NCBI RefSeq assembly: GCF_036013525.1 | Contig: NZ_CP107853.1 | Coordinates: 930,001 to 994,000 of the forward strand | DNA length: 64,000 nucleotides | From: Nonomuraea sp. NBC_00507 | GTDB taxonomy: Bacteria > Actinomycetota > Actinomycetes > Streptosporangiales > Streptosporangiaceae | Direction: 5' to 3' | Part shown: in pieces, positions 14,510 through 22,926 of the stretch | How positions within the stretch are numbered: the first letter of the stretch is position 1 | How the letters are laid out: each line of letters starts with the position of its first letter | Program-made: the position numbers and the translations under genes | Notes under the pieces: generated by a model | Database searches by the model: none | What the model saw: only the letters and a program-made list of their open reading frames with translations | What the model was told of the DNA's origin: nothing

Positions 14510-15277
14510 TCAGGTGCCGTCGGCTGAGTGGCCTACTGTCCGGTTCATGAAGGCCCGGATCCGGCCGTCGGTTGCCGCCGTCGTCCACAGTTCCACGGTG
14601 GCCCGCTCCGTAACACGGTCGAGCCGCTCGTTCACCTCCTGCCGGAGTTGCGCCTTGGTGCAGCGGAAGGTGTCGGCCGGGATGTCGGTGGCCATCCGGC
14701 CGGCAACGGCCATCGCGTGATCCAGCAGGGCGTCCGGGTCGCTCAGCTCGTCGACCAGGCCCAGGGCCAGGGCCGCGTCCGGCTCGTGGTTGGCACCGTC
14801 GAAGATCGCACGGCGGGCGCCGACCGGGCCCAGCGCGAATCGCATGATCTCCAGCGCCGAGTGCGGGAATGGCACCCCGACCCGCAGCTCGGGAACCCCG
14901 ATCGTGCCGCTCCCGGAGGCCATGATCCGGTGGTCGCAGGCTGCGGCGAGCACGCAGCCACCGGCGATGGCGTGCCCGTTGACCGCGGCGACCACCGGCT
15001 TGCCCAGGTCGAAGACGGATCGGAAGGCACCGCTGAGCGCGGGCAGGAACTCCGCCACGTACGCGGCGCCGCCGTCCACGACGCGCTTGAGGTCGACGCC
15101 CGCCGAAAACACCCGTCCGGCTCCGGTCACCACCACGGCCCGCACAGGTCCCCGCTGGTCGTCCAGATCGCGCATTGTCTGCTCGATCGTCCGGCACAGC
15201 TCCAGATCCAGGGCGTTGACCTTGCCATGGGCCAGTCGCACGACCCCGATGCCGTCCATCACGTCGACCGCGATCAT
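14510..15277 (-). CDS. Enoyl-CoA hydratase/isomerase family protein
   Basis: 255 residues from ATG 15277 with GGAGGGAA upstream. The crotonase fold is intact: VVVTGAGRVFSAGVDLKRVV (oxyanion loop), KPVVAAVNGHAIAGGCVLAA and CDHRIMASGSGTIGVPELRV. The Glu of PELRVGVPFP fits one of the hydratase catalytic positions. It could hydrate or isomerise acyl-CoA thioesters; the partner amidohydrolase downstream is broken. Confidence 0.85.
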   Translation of the reverse strand: MIAVDVMDGIGVVRLAHGKVNALDLELCRTIEQTMRDLDDQRGPVRAVVVTGAGRVFSAGVDLKRVVDGGAAYVAEFLPALSGAFRSVFDLGKPVVAAVNGHAIAGGCVLAAACDHRIMASGSGTIGVPELRVGVPFPHSALEIMRFALGPVGARRAIFDGANHEPDAALALGLVDELSDPDALLDHAMAVAGRMATDIPADTFRCTKAQLRQEVNERLDRVTERATVELWTTAATDGRIRAFMNRTVGHSADGT

Positions 15278-15403
15278 CGCGTTCCCTCCCACGCCTCGGC
15301 TCCTTCCGACTACGGACGAGAGTGCGCCGGCCTCATCTGTGCCGGCCTTTGCGCCGCACCGGCCTCCCGCACCAGCAAGATCAGAGCACTGTCACCACCA
15401 TCA

Positions 15404-15667
15404 TCACGCAGAGCTACCTTGGCGCTCAGGTCGCGTTCGGCAGCAGACCGCCTGCCGGCCGGATACCCGGCGCATCTCGGCGAGGCCCGCGGTCGCGTCG
15501 GTCCAGTGGTGGACGGTGAGAATGGCCATCGCGGCGTCGAACGACTGGTCGGGGAACGGGAGACACTCGGCGTATCCCTGGATGACCGGCGCGGAGCCGG
15601 GGGGACGCTGGCGGGAGTAGCCGAAGCCGATCGTCTGGTACGGGTTGGCGTTCATGAACCTCGTCAT
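15404..15667 (-). pseudogene. Methyltransferase remnant with internal deletion
   Basis: The frame begins MTRFMNANPYQTIGFGYSRQ and jumps directly to RPPGSAPVIQGYAECLPFPD then QSFDAAMAILTVHHWTDATA. In family members roughly 45 residues, including the glycine-rich SAM site, lie between YSRQR and RPPG. The C-terminus is also lost after EMRRV. Its ATG overlaps the stop of the intact methyltransferase upstream (ATGA), so the two were once coupled. Confidence 0.7.
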
Positions 15668-16422
15668 TCCTCTCCGTCGGCGGGATCGACGTGCCCGCGC
15701 CGGGCTCCCAGCAGCAGCAGCGGCGGGCGTCTGAGATGTTCGGCCAGGTGAGGATGGCTCTGGAGAGTGGCGGGGCCGGGGACGGGTTCGTCGATATCGG
15801 TCAGTTCCAGGCCGGCGTCGAGCAGGCCGCCGATCAGGGTGGCCACCTGCCTGTGGTGTTTCTCCACGCCTTCGATGATCCAGTTCTGGGTTCGAGGCCC
15901 TTCGGAGGCGTAGTCGTCGACGGGCCAGAGCGTGTCCTTGCCGGTTTTCCGCCAGCCGGTCATCGGATCGGCGGCGGTGCAGATGGGGTGTTCGATGGAG
16001 AAGATGAACCGTCCATCCGGTCGCAGCCAGTGTGCGACGCGCCGGACCAGTCCCGGGTAGTCGGCGACGTAGTGCAGGGCGAGGCTGCTGACGACCAGGT
16101 CGGCGGAGCGGGCGGGCAGCGTGAGCTCGTTCAGGTCGGCGTGCAGGTAGCGGACTCGCGGATGCGGGGTGGCCAGCGCCAGCATCCGCTGGGAGGAGTC
16201 CACCGCCAAAACGTGCGCCGCTCCCGCGTCGGCCAGCCGGTGGGCGAGCGCGCCAGCTCCGCAGCCCAGATCGACGATGGCGGCGCCCGCCACGGGAGGG
16301 AGCATGCGGCTCATGGCCGGGATCTCGATGGCGTCGTTGATCCCGGCACCCGAATCCCTGAGCAGACGGTAGCCCTCGAAGAAGTGGGGATCGTCATACA
16401 GGTCGCGGCCCGCCGTGATCAC
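15664..16422 (-). CDS. Class I SAM-dependent methyltransferase
   Basis: 252 residues. It has motif I IVDLGCGAGALAHRLADAGA, motif II LAVDSSQRMLALA, the SADLVVSSLALHYVADYPGL block and LRPDGRFIFSIEHPIC. The substrate is unknown. Its start overlaps the ribE-ribB-type gene stop (ATGA) and its stop overlaps the start of a broken second methyltransferase, so it belongs to the flavin-controlled operon behind the FMN riboswitch. Confidence 0.85.
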   Translation of the reverse strand: MITAGRDLYDDPHFFEGYRLLRDSGAGINDAIEIPAMSRMLPPVAGAAIVDLGCGAGALAHRLADAGAAHVLAVDSSQRMLALATPHPRVRYLHADLNELTLPARSADLVVSSLALHYVADYPGLVRRVAHWLRPDGRFIFSIEHPICTAADPMTGWRKTGKDTLWPVDDYASEGPRTQNWIIEGVEKHHRQVATLIGGLLDAGLELTDIDEPVPGPATLQSHPHLAEHLRRPPLLLLGARRGHVDPADGEE

Positions 16423-17639
16423 AGGTGCTTCCTCAGGTCGTCCACGTCGAGCAGCGGCAGACCCCAGCGCAGCGCGGCCACCTCCAGCTCGGCGGCCTTG
16501 GCCATGGTTCCGTCGGGGTTCATGACCTCACAGCACACCCCGACGGGCGGTAGCCCGGCCGCCACGCACAGGGCGATGGTGGCCTCGGTGTGACCGGCGC
16601 GCTCGGCGAGCCCTCCAGGGCGTGCGGCCAGCGGGAAGACATGACCCGGCCGGAGGAAGTCGGCCGGCCTGGACTCCGGATGGGCCAGGCGGCGTACGGT
16701 CGCGGCGCGTTCGGCCGCCGACACCCCGGTACCGGTCCCGGCGGCCAGATCCACCGGGACGTGCGGCCGGGTGCCATGCCGATCACCGGGTCCAGGGATG
16801 GGTCCGATCTCCAGACGATCCAGGACCTCGGGCGCGCACGGCACGGTCGGATGACCGCAGACCTGGGTGAGCAGGAAGGTGAACGCATCCGGCCGCAACC
16901 GCGCCCCCGCGAACACCACATCGCCCTCGCCCTCCCGGTCGGGATCCCAGATCACCACGGCTCCTCCGGACGCGAGTTGCGCCAGCGCCTTCTGCACGCC
17001 TTGCCCGCCCGAAACCCGTCCCGCCCACGGCAGCGCCGCGACTACCTCGCCCACCGCCCGCCCCGGGTCCGACGGCCAGCGCCGCACCAGGCGGGCGAGC
17101 AGATCGGACTCCAGGTTCACGCGATCGCCGGCCGACAACTCCGCCAGCGTGGTGGCCCCCAACGTCATGGGGATCAGCGCCACCGAGAAACGGTCACGCG
17201 ACACCTCGGCGACGGTCAGGCTGACGCCGTCGACCGCGATCTGCCCCTTAGAGACGACCAGCGGGAGGAAACGCTCCGGCGGCTTGATCCACAGCCGCCG
17301 TGTGCCGCCCCCGTCGTCGACTCTCACGACTTTGCCCACGCCATCCACGGCGCCCTGGACCAGGTGACCACCCAGCGGGTCGCCCAGCGCCAAGGGCGCC
17401 TCCACGTTGACCCGCGTGCCGGGCCGAATCTGGTCGAGGGTCGATCTGCGGCGGGTCTCGGCCGTGAGCCTGGCTTCCAGCACGTCCGTCTCGTGCCCGG
17501 ACTGGGCGATCATCAGCCCGACGCCGTTCAGGCAGATCGAACCCAGCCCGCTCGCGGTGACCTTGGGCGCTCTGACCGCGATACGCGCATGGTTGACGGC
17601 CACCACCGTTCCGACTTCCTGAATGTGCCCGGTGAACAT
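16419..17639 (-). CDS. Lumazine-binding (RibE-like) / DHBP synthase (RibB) fusion protein
   Basis: 406 residues from ATG 17639. Residues 1-195 are two lumazine-binding repeats of riboflavin synthase (MFTGHIQEVGTV, GQIAVDGVSLTVAEVSRDRF). About 205-406 is 3,4-dihydroxy-2-butanone 4-phosphate synthase, with the acidic DREGEGD loop, GTGVSAAERA, PGHVFPLAAR and RAGHTEATIA retained. In the RibE half, the position of the important Cys48 of E. coli RibE is Gly41 (NGVGLM instead of NGCCLT) and that of His102 is Ala97 (GGHLVQGAVDG). This half may therefore bind flavin or lumazine without being a good synthase. An FMN riboswitch precedes it. Confidence 0.8.
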   Translation of the reverse strand: MFTGHIQEVGTVVAVNHARIAVRAPKVTASGLGSICLNGVGLMIAQSGHETDVLEARLTAETRRRSTLDQIRPGTRVNVEAPLALGDPLGGHLVQGAVDGVGKVVRVDDGGGTRRLWIKPPERFLPLVVSKGQIAVDGVSLTVAEVSRDRFSVALIPMTLGATTLAELSAGDRVNLESDLLARLVRRWPSDPGRAVGEVVAALPWAGRVSGGQGVQKALAQLASGGAVVIWDPDREGEGDVVFAGARLRPDAFTFLLTQVCGHPTVPCAPEVLDRLEIGPIPGPGDRHGTRPHVPVDLAAGTGTGVSAAERAATVRRLAHPESRPADFLRPGHVFPLAARPGGLAERAGHTEATIALCVAAGLPPVGVCCEVMNPDGTMAKAAELEVAALRWGLPLLDVDDLRKHL

Positions 17640-17645
17640 CCGGCA

Positions 17646-17655
17646 CCACCTCTCG
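17646..17655 (-). promoter_or_regulatory. Ribosome site with 10-nt complementarity to the riboswitch P1 strand
   Basis: On the minus strand the ribosome site region is CGAGAGGTGG. It is fully complementary to CCACCTCTCG at 17712-17721, whose first five bases are the 3' strand of riboswitch helix P1. Ribosome access and P1 formation therefore compete for the same strand. Confidence 0.65.
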
Positions 17656-17716
17656 ACAGCGGCAAGGACGATCCTCGCCACACGAAGGAGTCAGGGGCCG
17701 TGAGCAAGGCCCGAGA

Positions 17717-17824
17717 GGTGGCGGGGTGTCACCGCGTGGCCCGGAATCACACCGAGTCGTCCCACCGCTACCGGCGGAACCGGCGGGCTGTCACCGCCGC
17801 ACCTTGGAATCGCACCAATCCACC
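17717..17824 (-). promoter_or_regulatory. FMN riboswitch (RFN element)
   Basis: Minus-strand order: P1 5' strand GGTGG, arm TTGG-TGCGATT-CCAA, arm GCGG-TGACAGC-CCGC, a variable arm (CCGG...CCGG), arm CGG-TGTGATT-CCG, arm GCGG-TGACACC-CCGC, then P1 3' strand CCACC. The paired GGTG-ATTCC and GCGGTGACA-CCGC arms are the RFN signature. It lies 78 bp upstream of the lumazine-binding/DHBP synthase gene, on the same strand. A small GGGCC-GGCCC hairpin follows in the expression platform. Confidence 0.85.
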
Positions 17825-17981
17825 TATATCACCACAAGCCGTCAAGATCAACGATCGGCGGCCGAGTTGCTGCGGGAGGCCGGATGTGCGCCTTATGCGA
17901 GTAGGCTTTTAGCGCTGGATTTCGTGCGTAAGCGTCCCTGCGCCATCATTCTGCTGAGCATCCTTCTTGGGGAAGGTACGT

Positions 17982-20159
17982 GTGCCCAGTTTCAGTCCTC
18001 TGCGGCCGACCGACCCGCGCCAGGTGGGTCCTTACCGGCTGACGGGCTATCTGGGCGCGGGCGGCCAGGGCACCGTTTACATCGGAGAGTCGCCCGAGGG
18101 CCAGGTCGTCGCGATCAAGGTGCTGCACGCCCGGCTGTCGGAGGAACCCCAGGCCCGCGAGCGGTTCCTCCAGGAGATCGCCGCGACCCGGCAGGTACGT
18201 CAGTTCTGCACGGCCCGGGTGCTGGACGCCGACACCAGCGGGGACCAGCCGTACGTGGTCAGCCAGTACGTTCAGGGCATCTCGCTGAGCCGGCTCATCG
18301 CCACGCAGGGGGTCCGCGACCCCGACGCGCTGGAGCGGCTGGCGGTCGCCACCGTCACCGCGCTGGTCGCCATCCACCAGGCCGGCATCGTGCACCGCGA
18401 CTTCAAGCCGAGCAACGTCGTCTGCGGTCCTGACGGGCCCCGGGTGATCGACTTCGGGCTGGCGCGCGCCCTGGACTCCACGGTGGCCGAGAGCAGCGAC
18501 ATCCTCGGAACGCCGGCTTACATGGCGCCGGAGCAGTTCAGCGCCGGCGTGGTGACGGCGGCGTCGGACATGTTCAGCTGGGCCGCCACCATGGCCTACG
18601 CGGCGAGCGGGCGGCCGCCGTTCGGGAACGACAGCATCCCGGCCATCTTCCAGCGCATACTCAACGAGGAGCCGGACCTCACCGGGCTCACCGAGCCGAT
18701 GCGGTCACTGGTGGTGGCGTGCCTGGACAAGAATCCCGCGGCCCGGCCGTCGGCAACCGACCTGCTGTTCAACCTGCTCGGCCACGGCGTGCCCAATCCG
18801 GCGCGGGAGGCGATGGGTCAGGAATCCCTCTTCTCGGCCGGGACGCTGCCGCAGGAGAGGGGTGGCGAGGGTACCGCGTCCCAGACGGGCGCCCCGTCGC
18901 TCGCGGGGTCATCCTCGCTGCCCGGCTTGTCCTCGCCGTCGGGTCCGTCCTCGCCGTCGGGTCCGTCCTCGCAGTGGGCTCCGCCATTCCCCTCGGGTTC
19001 GTCGTCGCAGTCCGTTCCCGCCTCGCTTTCGGGTCCGTCCCCGGTCTCGGGCGGAGCGTCGTTCCCTGATGCTGGGATGGTCTCGGCGACGGAATCGCTG
19101 GTGGGTCCGCGCGTTCGCGCCGGTCTCAGGTCGCGGCGCACCCTGGTCGTCGCGTCCCTCGGGCTGGTGGCCGCCGGGGCCGTCGCCACGGGCGCGGCAT
19201 ACTTCGCCCTTGCCGGGCCGGCGACGCCCCCGGTCGTGACGCGACCCACCGTCGTCCCGGGGCCTACCACGCCGGTGATCCAGCCGGAGGTGACCCGGAC
19301 CCTCTCCCCGGAACCCGCCTACGCTGTCGCGTACAGCCCGGACGGGAAGACGTTCGCGACCAGCGGCGCCAATGGGGCCGTGCGGCTGTGGGACGCCGCC
19401 ACCCGCCGCGTCACCGCCTCGCTCGACGGCCACACCAAGGGCGTCCACGCGGTGGCGTTCAGCCCGGACGGCAAGACGCTCGCGACGGGGAGCGACGACG
19501 GGACCGTACGGCTGTGGAGCCTGCCCTCGGGGCGTGGCAGGGGCACGCTCACCGGCCACACCGGAGGGGTCGGGTCGGTGGCGTTCAGCCCGGACGGCAA
19601 GATCGTGGCCAGCGCCAGCCGCGACCAGACCGTGCGGTTGTGGAACGCCGCGACCGGCGACGGCACCGCGATCCTCGCCGGCCACACCGACTGGGTGGAC
19701 TCGGTGGCGTTCAGCCCGGACGGCGCCACGATCGCCACGAGCGGCCACGACCGGACCGTACGGCTCTGGCATCCGGCGACCGGCGAGGCCGCCGCCGTGC
19801 TCTCCGGCCACCGCTACTGGGTCTTCTCGGTGGCCTTCAGTCCGGACGGGAAGACTCTGGCGAGCGCGAGCGCCGACCGCAGCGTCCGGCTGTGGGACGT
19901 CGCCGCCCGCAAGGAGCGCAGCGTGCTCGCCGGTCACCGGGGCTGGGCCACCGCGGTCGCCTTCAGCCCGGACGGGAAGACGCTGGCCAGCGGCGGCTAT
20001 GACCGCAAGGTACGGCTGTGGGACGTGGCGAGCGGACGCGGCATCGGCGAGCTGGACGGGCCGGCCGACTGGGTCTACTCGGTGGCGTTCAGCCGGGACG
20101 GCACGACCGTCACCGGGGTTGCCGGTGACGCCACGCTGAGGGTGTGGGGCACGCGCTAG
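17982..20159 (+). CDS. Serine/threonine protein kinase with WD40 propeller
   Basis: 725 residues from GTG 17982 (GGGGAAGG 5 nt upstream). The Hanks-type kinase domain covers about residues 15-275, with GAGGQGTVY loop, VAIKVL lysine, HRDFKPSN and DFG. A Ser/Pro/Gly-rich linker (about 285-375) is followed by a membrane helix near 385-410 and seven WD40 repeats (about 435-725). The repeats are about 42 residues long, each with VAFSPDGK and VRLWD blocks. The propeller is presumably outside the cell and senses a ligand or cell-wall feature. It is convergent with a second, Asp-box propeller protein. Confidence 0.9.
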   Translation: MPSFSPLRPTDPRQVGPYRLTGYLGAGGQGTVYIGESPEGQVVAIKVLHARLSEEPQARERFLQEIAATRQVRQFCTARVLDADTSGDQPYVVSQYVQGISLSRLIATQGVRDPDALERLAVATVTALVAIHQAGIVHRDFKPSNVVCGPDGPRVIDFGLARALDSTVAESSDILGTPAYMAPEQFSAGVVTAASDMFSWAATMAYAASGRPPFGNDSIPAIFQRILNEEPDLTGLTEPMRSLVVACLDKNPAARPSATDLLFNLLGHGVPNPAREAMGQESLFSAGTLPQERGGEGTASQTGAPSLAGSSSLPGLSSPSGPSSPSGPSSQWAPPFPSGSSSQSVPASLSGPSPVSGGASFPDAGMVSATESLVGPRVRAGLRSRRTLVVASLGLVAAGAVATGAAYFALAGPATPPVVTRPTVVPGPTTPVIQPEVTRTLSPEPAYAVAYSPDGKTFATSGANGAVRLWDAATRRVTASLDGHTKGVHAVAFSPDGKTLATGSDDGTVRLWSLPSGRGRGTLTGHTGGVGSVAFSPDGKIVASASRDQTVRLWNAATGDGTAILAGHTDWVDSVAFSPDGATIATSGHDRTVRLWHPATGEAAAVLSGHRYWVFSVAFSPDGKTLASASADRSVRLWDVAARKERSVLAGHRGWATAVAFSPDGKTLASGGYDRKVRLWDVASGRGIGELDGPADWVYSVAFSRDGTTVTGVAGDATLRVWGTR

Positions 20160-20223
20160 AAAGCGCCGGTCCCGCGCTGGGAGTGTGGGGCACGCGCTAG
20201 GGAGTGCCGGTTCCGTGCTGAGA
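20142..20223. repeat. 41-bp tandem duplication across the kinase stop codon
   Basis: GTGTGGGGCACGCGCTAG occurs at 20142-20159 (including the stop) and again at 20183-20200, with similar following sequence (GCCGGTCCCG versus GCCGGTTCCG). The second copy is outside the gene. Confidence 0.75.
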
Positions 20224-20228
20224 CCGCA

Positions 20229-22820
20229 CTACGGAGTGCCTGCGGTCGCGTCCGAGGACAGCGGGCGCCGCCAGACGGTCGGCTCGTCGCCCTGGCCGGT
20301 GGCCGTGGAACCCACGCCGACGAGCTCGCCCTCCACCGTGGTGAACGCGGTCAGCCGCTGGTCGCCCGGGCCGGACATGCCGATGCCGCGCGGCTGCTCC
20401 GGCTTCCAGGAGCGGCCGTCCGCCGAGGTCCAGATGACCACGTCGCCGGGCCTGCCCACGGTGCCGGCCACGACGAAGCCCTGCGGGGTCGCGGCCACGG
20501 CGGTGACGCTGGACTGCTCGCCGGCCACCACCGGGAGTGAGATCGGCTGCCAGCTCCGGCCGCCGTCGACCGACGCGTACCCGAACGCGGCCGTGCCCGT
20601 CCCGTTGCCGGTGACGGCCGTACCGGCGGTCACCAGGACGTCGTCGTGGGAGGCGATGTGGGTCAGCCAGCCTTCGTTGACGCCGGCCGGGATCGGCAGG
20701 CGTACCAGCGACCACTTGCGGCCGTCCGGCGAGATCCACACGGTGGGGCGGCGGATGAAGACGCCGCCGTAGGCATTGGGGTCGGTCACGCCGCCGGCGG
20801 CGACGAAGCCGAACATGCCGCTGGTCACGGAGTGCATCCACCGCCTGGTCGTCGGCGTGCCGACGAGGTTGTCCTCGCCCGCCGGGATGCCGCGCTCCCA
20901 GGTCTTGAGGTCCGGGGACCACCAGGTGCCCGCGCCGAAGCCGTCCTCACCCACGATCACGTAGCCGTCCGGGCCGGCGGCGGCGCCGCGGGCGATCAGC
21001 GCCTTCGTGCCGTCGGGCTGGAACGCCGCCACGCCGTCGGCCCGCCGCCAGCTCTCGCCGTCCGCCGAGGTCACGACCAGGGGACGGCCCGGCGTCCGGC
21101 CGCTCGACCCGACCGCCAGCCAGCCGGCGAAGCCGGGCGTGAGGCCGGTCAGCCGCTGCCGCCCCTGGCCGGTCAGGGCCTTCTCCTTGTCCTGGATGCG
21201 CCCCCAGGTGCCCCCATCCGCGGAGGTCCAGACGGCGGCCTCCCCGTTGGCGCCTCCGACCGCGACCACCCGGCCGTCGGCCGTGCCGAGCGCGTCCACG
21301 ACCTTGCCGCTCCCGGTGGTGTTCGGGAGGCCGGTGGGGACGTCCTTCCCGGCCTTGTCGCGTACCGCGAGGAGGGCGCCCGTGCCTCCGTGGGCCGCGT
21401 CGGCGCCCACCACGACGGTGTTGTCCGCGGCCGCGGCCGCGTCGCGTACCTCGGTGCCGTCGGCCGTCGTGCCGGCGGGTTGCCAGGAGCGGCCGTCCGT
21501 GCTGCGGACCAGCCGGATCCCGCTGTCGGTCTCGATCGCGGCGACCGCGGCCTGGGACGTGGCGGTCAGCCGTAACAGGCGCCGGAAGCCCGGCACGTCG
21601 ATCTTCGCCGCCGTCGTCCAGCGCACGCCGTCGGGCGAGGTGTAGGTGGTGGCGTGGGAGCCGTCCTGGCGCACCGCGAGCATGGTCGTCGCGGTCGCGG
21701 CGAAGGTCAGCTCCGGCTTACGGGACTTGCCCGGGACGGCGAACGCCTGCCAGGTGTTGCCGGCGTCGGTCGAGCGCCAGGTGATGTCGTACGGCTTGAT
21801 GGAGCTCTCGCCGCGGACCACGATGGCGTTCTTGACGCTCGCCACATCGGTGAGGGCAAGGGTGCCGCCGGTCGGCGGGTGGAGCCGCCAGCCGGCCCGG
21901 CGTTCCCAGCTCCGGCCGTCGCGGGACAGCCACACCACCGGGGAGGCGTCGGTGAAGTCGCCCTTGTCCGAGGTCCGTCCCACGGCGGTGAAGCCGTTTC
22001 CGGTCCACGCGACGTCGGCGACCTGGTCGCGCGGGCCGAAGGCGAGGCTGGCGGTGGCGTCGGGCTGGCGGGTCCAGGCCGCGCCGTCGGGGCTCGTCCA
22101 GACGACGGTGCCGCCGACGCGGTCGCCAAGCGCGACCCAGCCGCCGGAGCTCGCGGAGCTCGCGGGGCCCGCGGCGAGGTGGCGGGGGACCTCGCCGGCG
22201 GCGGGCGGCTCGCCCTTCGCGGTCCGCACCTGGGCGCGGGCGAAGCTGCGGCCCGCGTCCTTGGACAGGAAGAACCCGGTCCGGTAGCCGGAGTCGGCGT
22301 CCTCGCCGCCCGCGATCACCACTGTGGTGCCCATGGCGGCGACCCCATTGAGCTCCAGCTGCTGGCCGTCGCCGCTGCCGGCCGGGCCCGCCGCGAACAG
22401 GCTGCCGGCCAGCTCCGCGGCCGCCGGCTCGTCGCTCTGGCGGGAGGCCACCAGCACACCGCCCGCCACGACGATCGCGAACGTGACGGAGGCGCCGCCG
22501 ATCAGCAGCGAACGGAAGCGCTTCTGCCGGCCCGGAGGCATCGGGTCCGTCGCCGGGTAGCTGACGTCGGGGTCGGTCAGCTCGGTGGTCGGTGGCACCG
22601 ACGGTAGCGACGGCAACGACGGTTGAGAGAACGGTGACGAGGGCTGCGAGAAGCGTTCGACCGGCGGTAATGAGGGTTGGGAGAGCCGTTCGTCGTGTGG
22701 TGACGACGGCTGGGACATCCGTTCGTCCGGTGGCGGTGACGGCTGGGAGAGCCGCTCGTTCACCTGCTCGGGCGAACCGTCGGGATCGCCCGTCTCGCTC
22801 CTCCAACCACCTCCGGTCAC
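20229..22820 (-). CDS. Membrane-anchored beta-propeller (Asp-box/BNR-like) protein
   Basis: 863 residues from GTG 22820 behind GGGAGAGG. The cytoplasmic N-terminus has a degenerate repeat (NERLSQPSPPP, DERMSQPSSP, DERLSQPSLPP, VERFSQPSSP). One membrane helix lies at about residues 103-125, followed by about 730 residues with many S-x-DG-x-x-W Asp-box turns (TSPDGAAWTR, RSTDGRSWQP, TSADGGTWGR, TSADGESWRR), i.e. stacked sialidase-like propeller blades without recognisable catalytic residues. It probably binds a wall or extracellular component; it is convergent with the kinase-WD40 gene. Confidence 0.8.
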   Translation of the reverse strand: MTGGGWRSETGDPDGSPEQVNERLSQPSPPPDERMSQPSSPHDERLSQPSLPPVERFSQPSSPFSQPSLPSLPSVPPTTELTDPDVSYPATDPMPPGRQKRFRSLLIGGASVTFAIVVAGGVLVASRQSDEPAAAELAGSLFAAGPAGSGDGQQLELNGVAAMGTTVVIAGGEDADSGYRTGFFLSKDAGRSFARAQVRTAKGEPPAAGEVPRHLAAGPASSASSGGWVALGDRVGGTVVWTSPDGAAWTRQPDATASLAFGPRDQVADVAWTGNGFTAVGRTSDKGDFTDASPVVWLSRDGRSWERRAGWRLHPPTGGTLALTDVASVKNAIVVRGESSIKPYDITWRSTDAGNTWQAFAVPGKSRKPELTFAATATTMLAVRQDGSHATTYTSPDGVRWTTAAKIDVPGFRRLLRLTATSQAAVAAIETDSGIRLVRSTDGRSWQPAGTTADGTEVRDAAAAADNTVVVGADAAHGGTGALLAVRDKAGKDVPTGLPNTTGSGKVVDALGTADGRVVAVGGANGEAAVWTSADGGTWGRIQDKEKALTGQGRQRLTGLTPGFAGWLAVGSSGRTPGRPLVVTSADGESWRRADGVAAFQPDGTKALIARGAAAGPDGYVIVGEDGFGAGTWWSPDLKTWERGIPAGEDNLVGTPTTRRWMHSVTSGMFGFVAAGGVTDPNAYGGVFIRRPTVWISPDGRKWSLVRLPIPAGVNEGWLTHIASHDDVLVTAGTAVTGNGTGTAAFGYASVDGGRSWQPISLPVVAGEQSSVTAVAATPQGFVVAGTVGRPGDVVIWTSADGRSWKPEQPRGIGMSGPGDQRLTAFTTVEGELVGVGSTATGQGDEPTVWRRPLSSDATAGTP

Positions 22821-22926
22821 CGCAGCCTCTCCCTTTGGTATTGTCCCGGCCAGGACGGAGCCCCTCGCCGGAAGTCATTATTTATGGGAAGCGCCACGAA
22901 ACGAAGTCCGAGCGCGAGCCGGCCCG

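Noticed and set aside
17640..17981. Cobalamin or TPP riboswitch considered upstream of the flavin gene
   Set aside because: The paired GGTG-ATTCC and GCGGTGACA-CCGC arms with a GGTGG/CCACC closing helix match the FMN class; no B12 box or TPP motif is present.
18925..18990. Tandem GGTCCGTCCTCGCCGTC-like repeats
   Set aside because: Low-complexity coding DNA for the Ser/Pro/Gly linker of the kinase, not an iteron or CRISPR.
19440..20100. Regular near-identical repeats every 126 bp, CRISPR-like at first sight
   Set aside because: They encode WD40 blades (VAFSPDGK blocks 42 residues apart) in the kinase gene; the spacers are coding and conserved.
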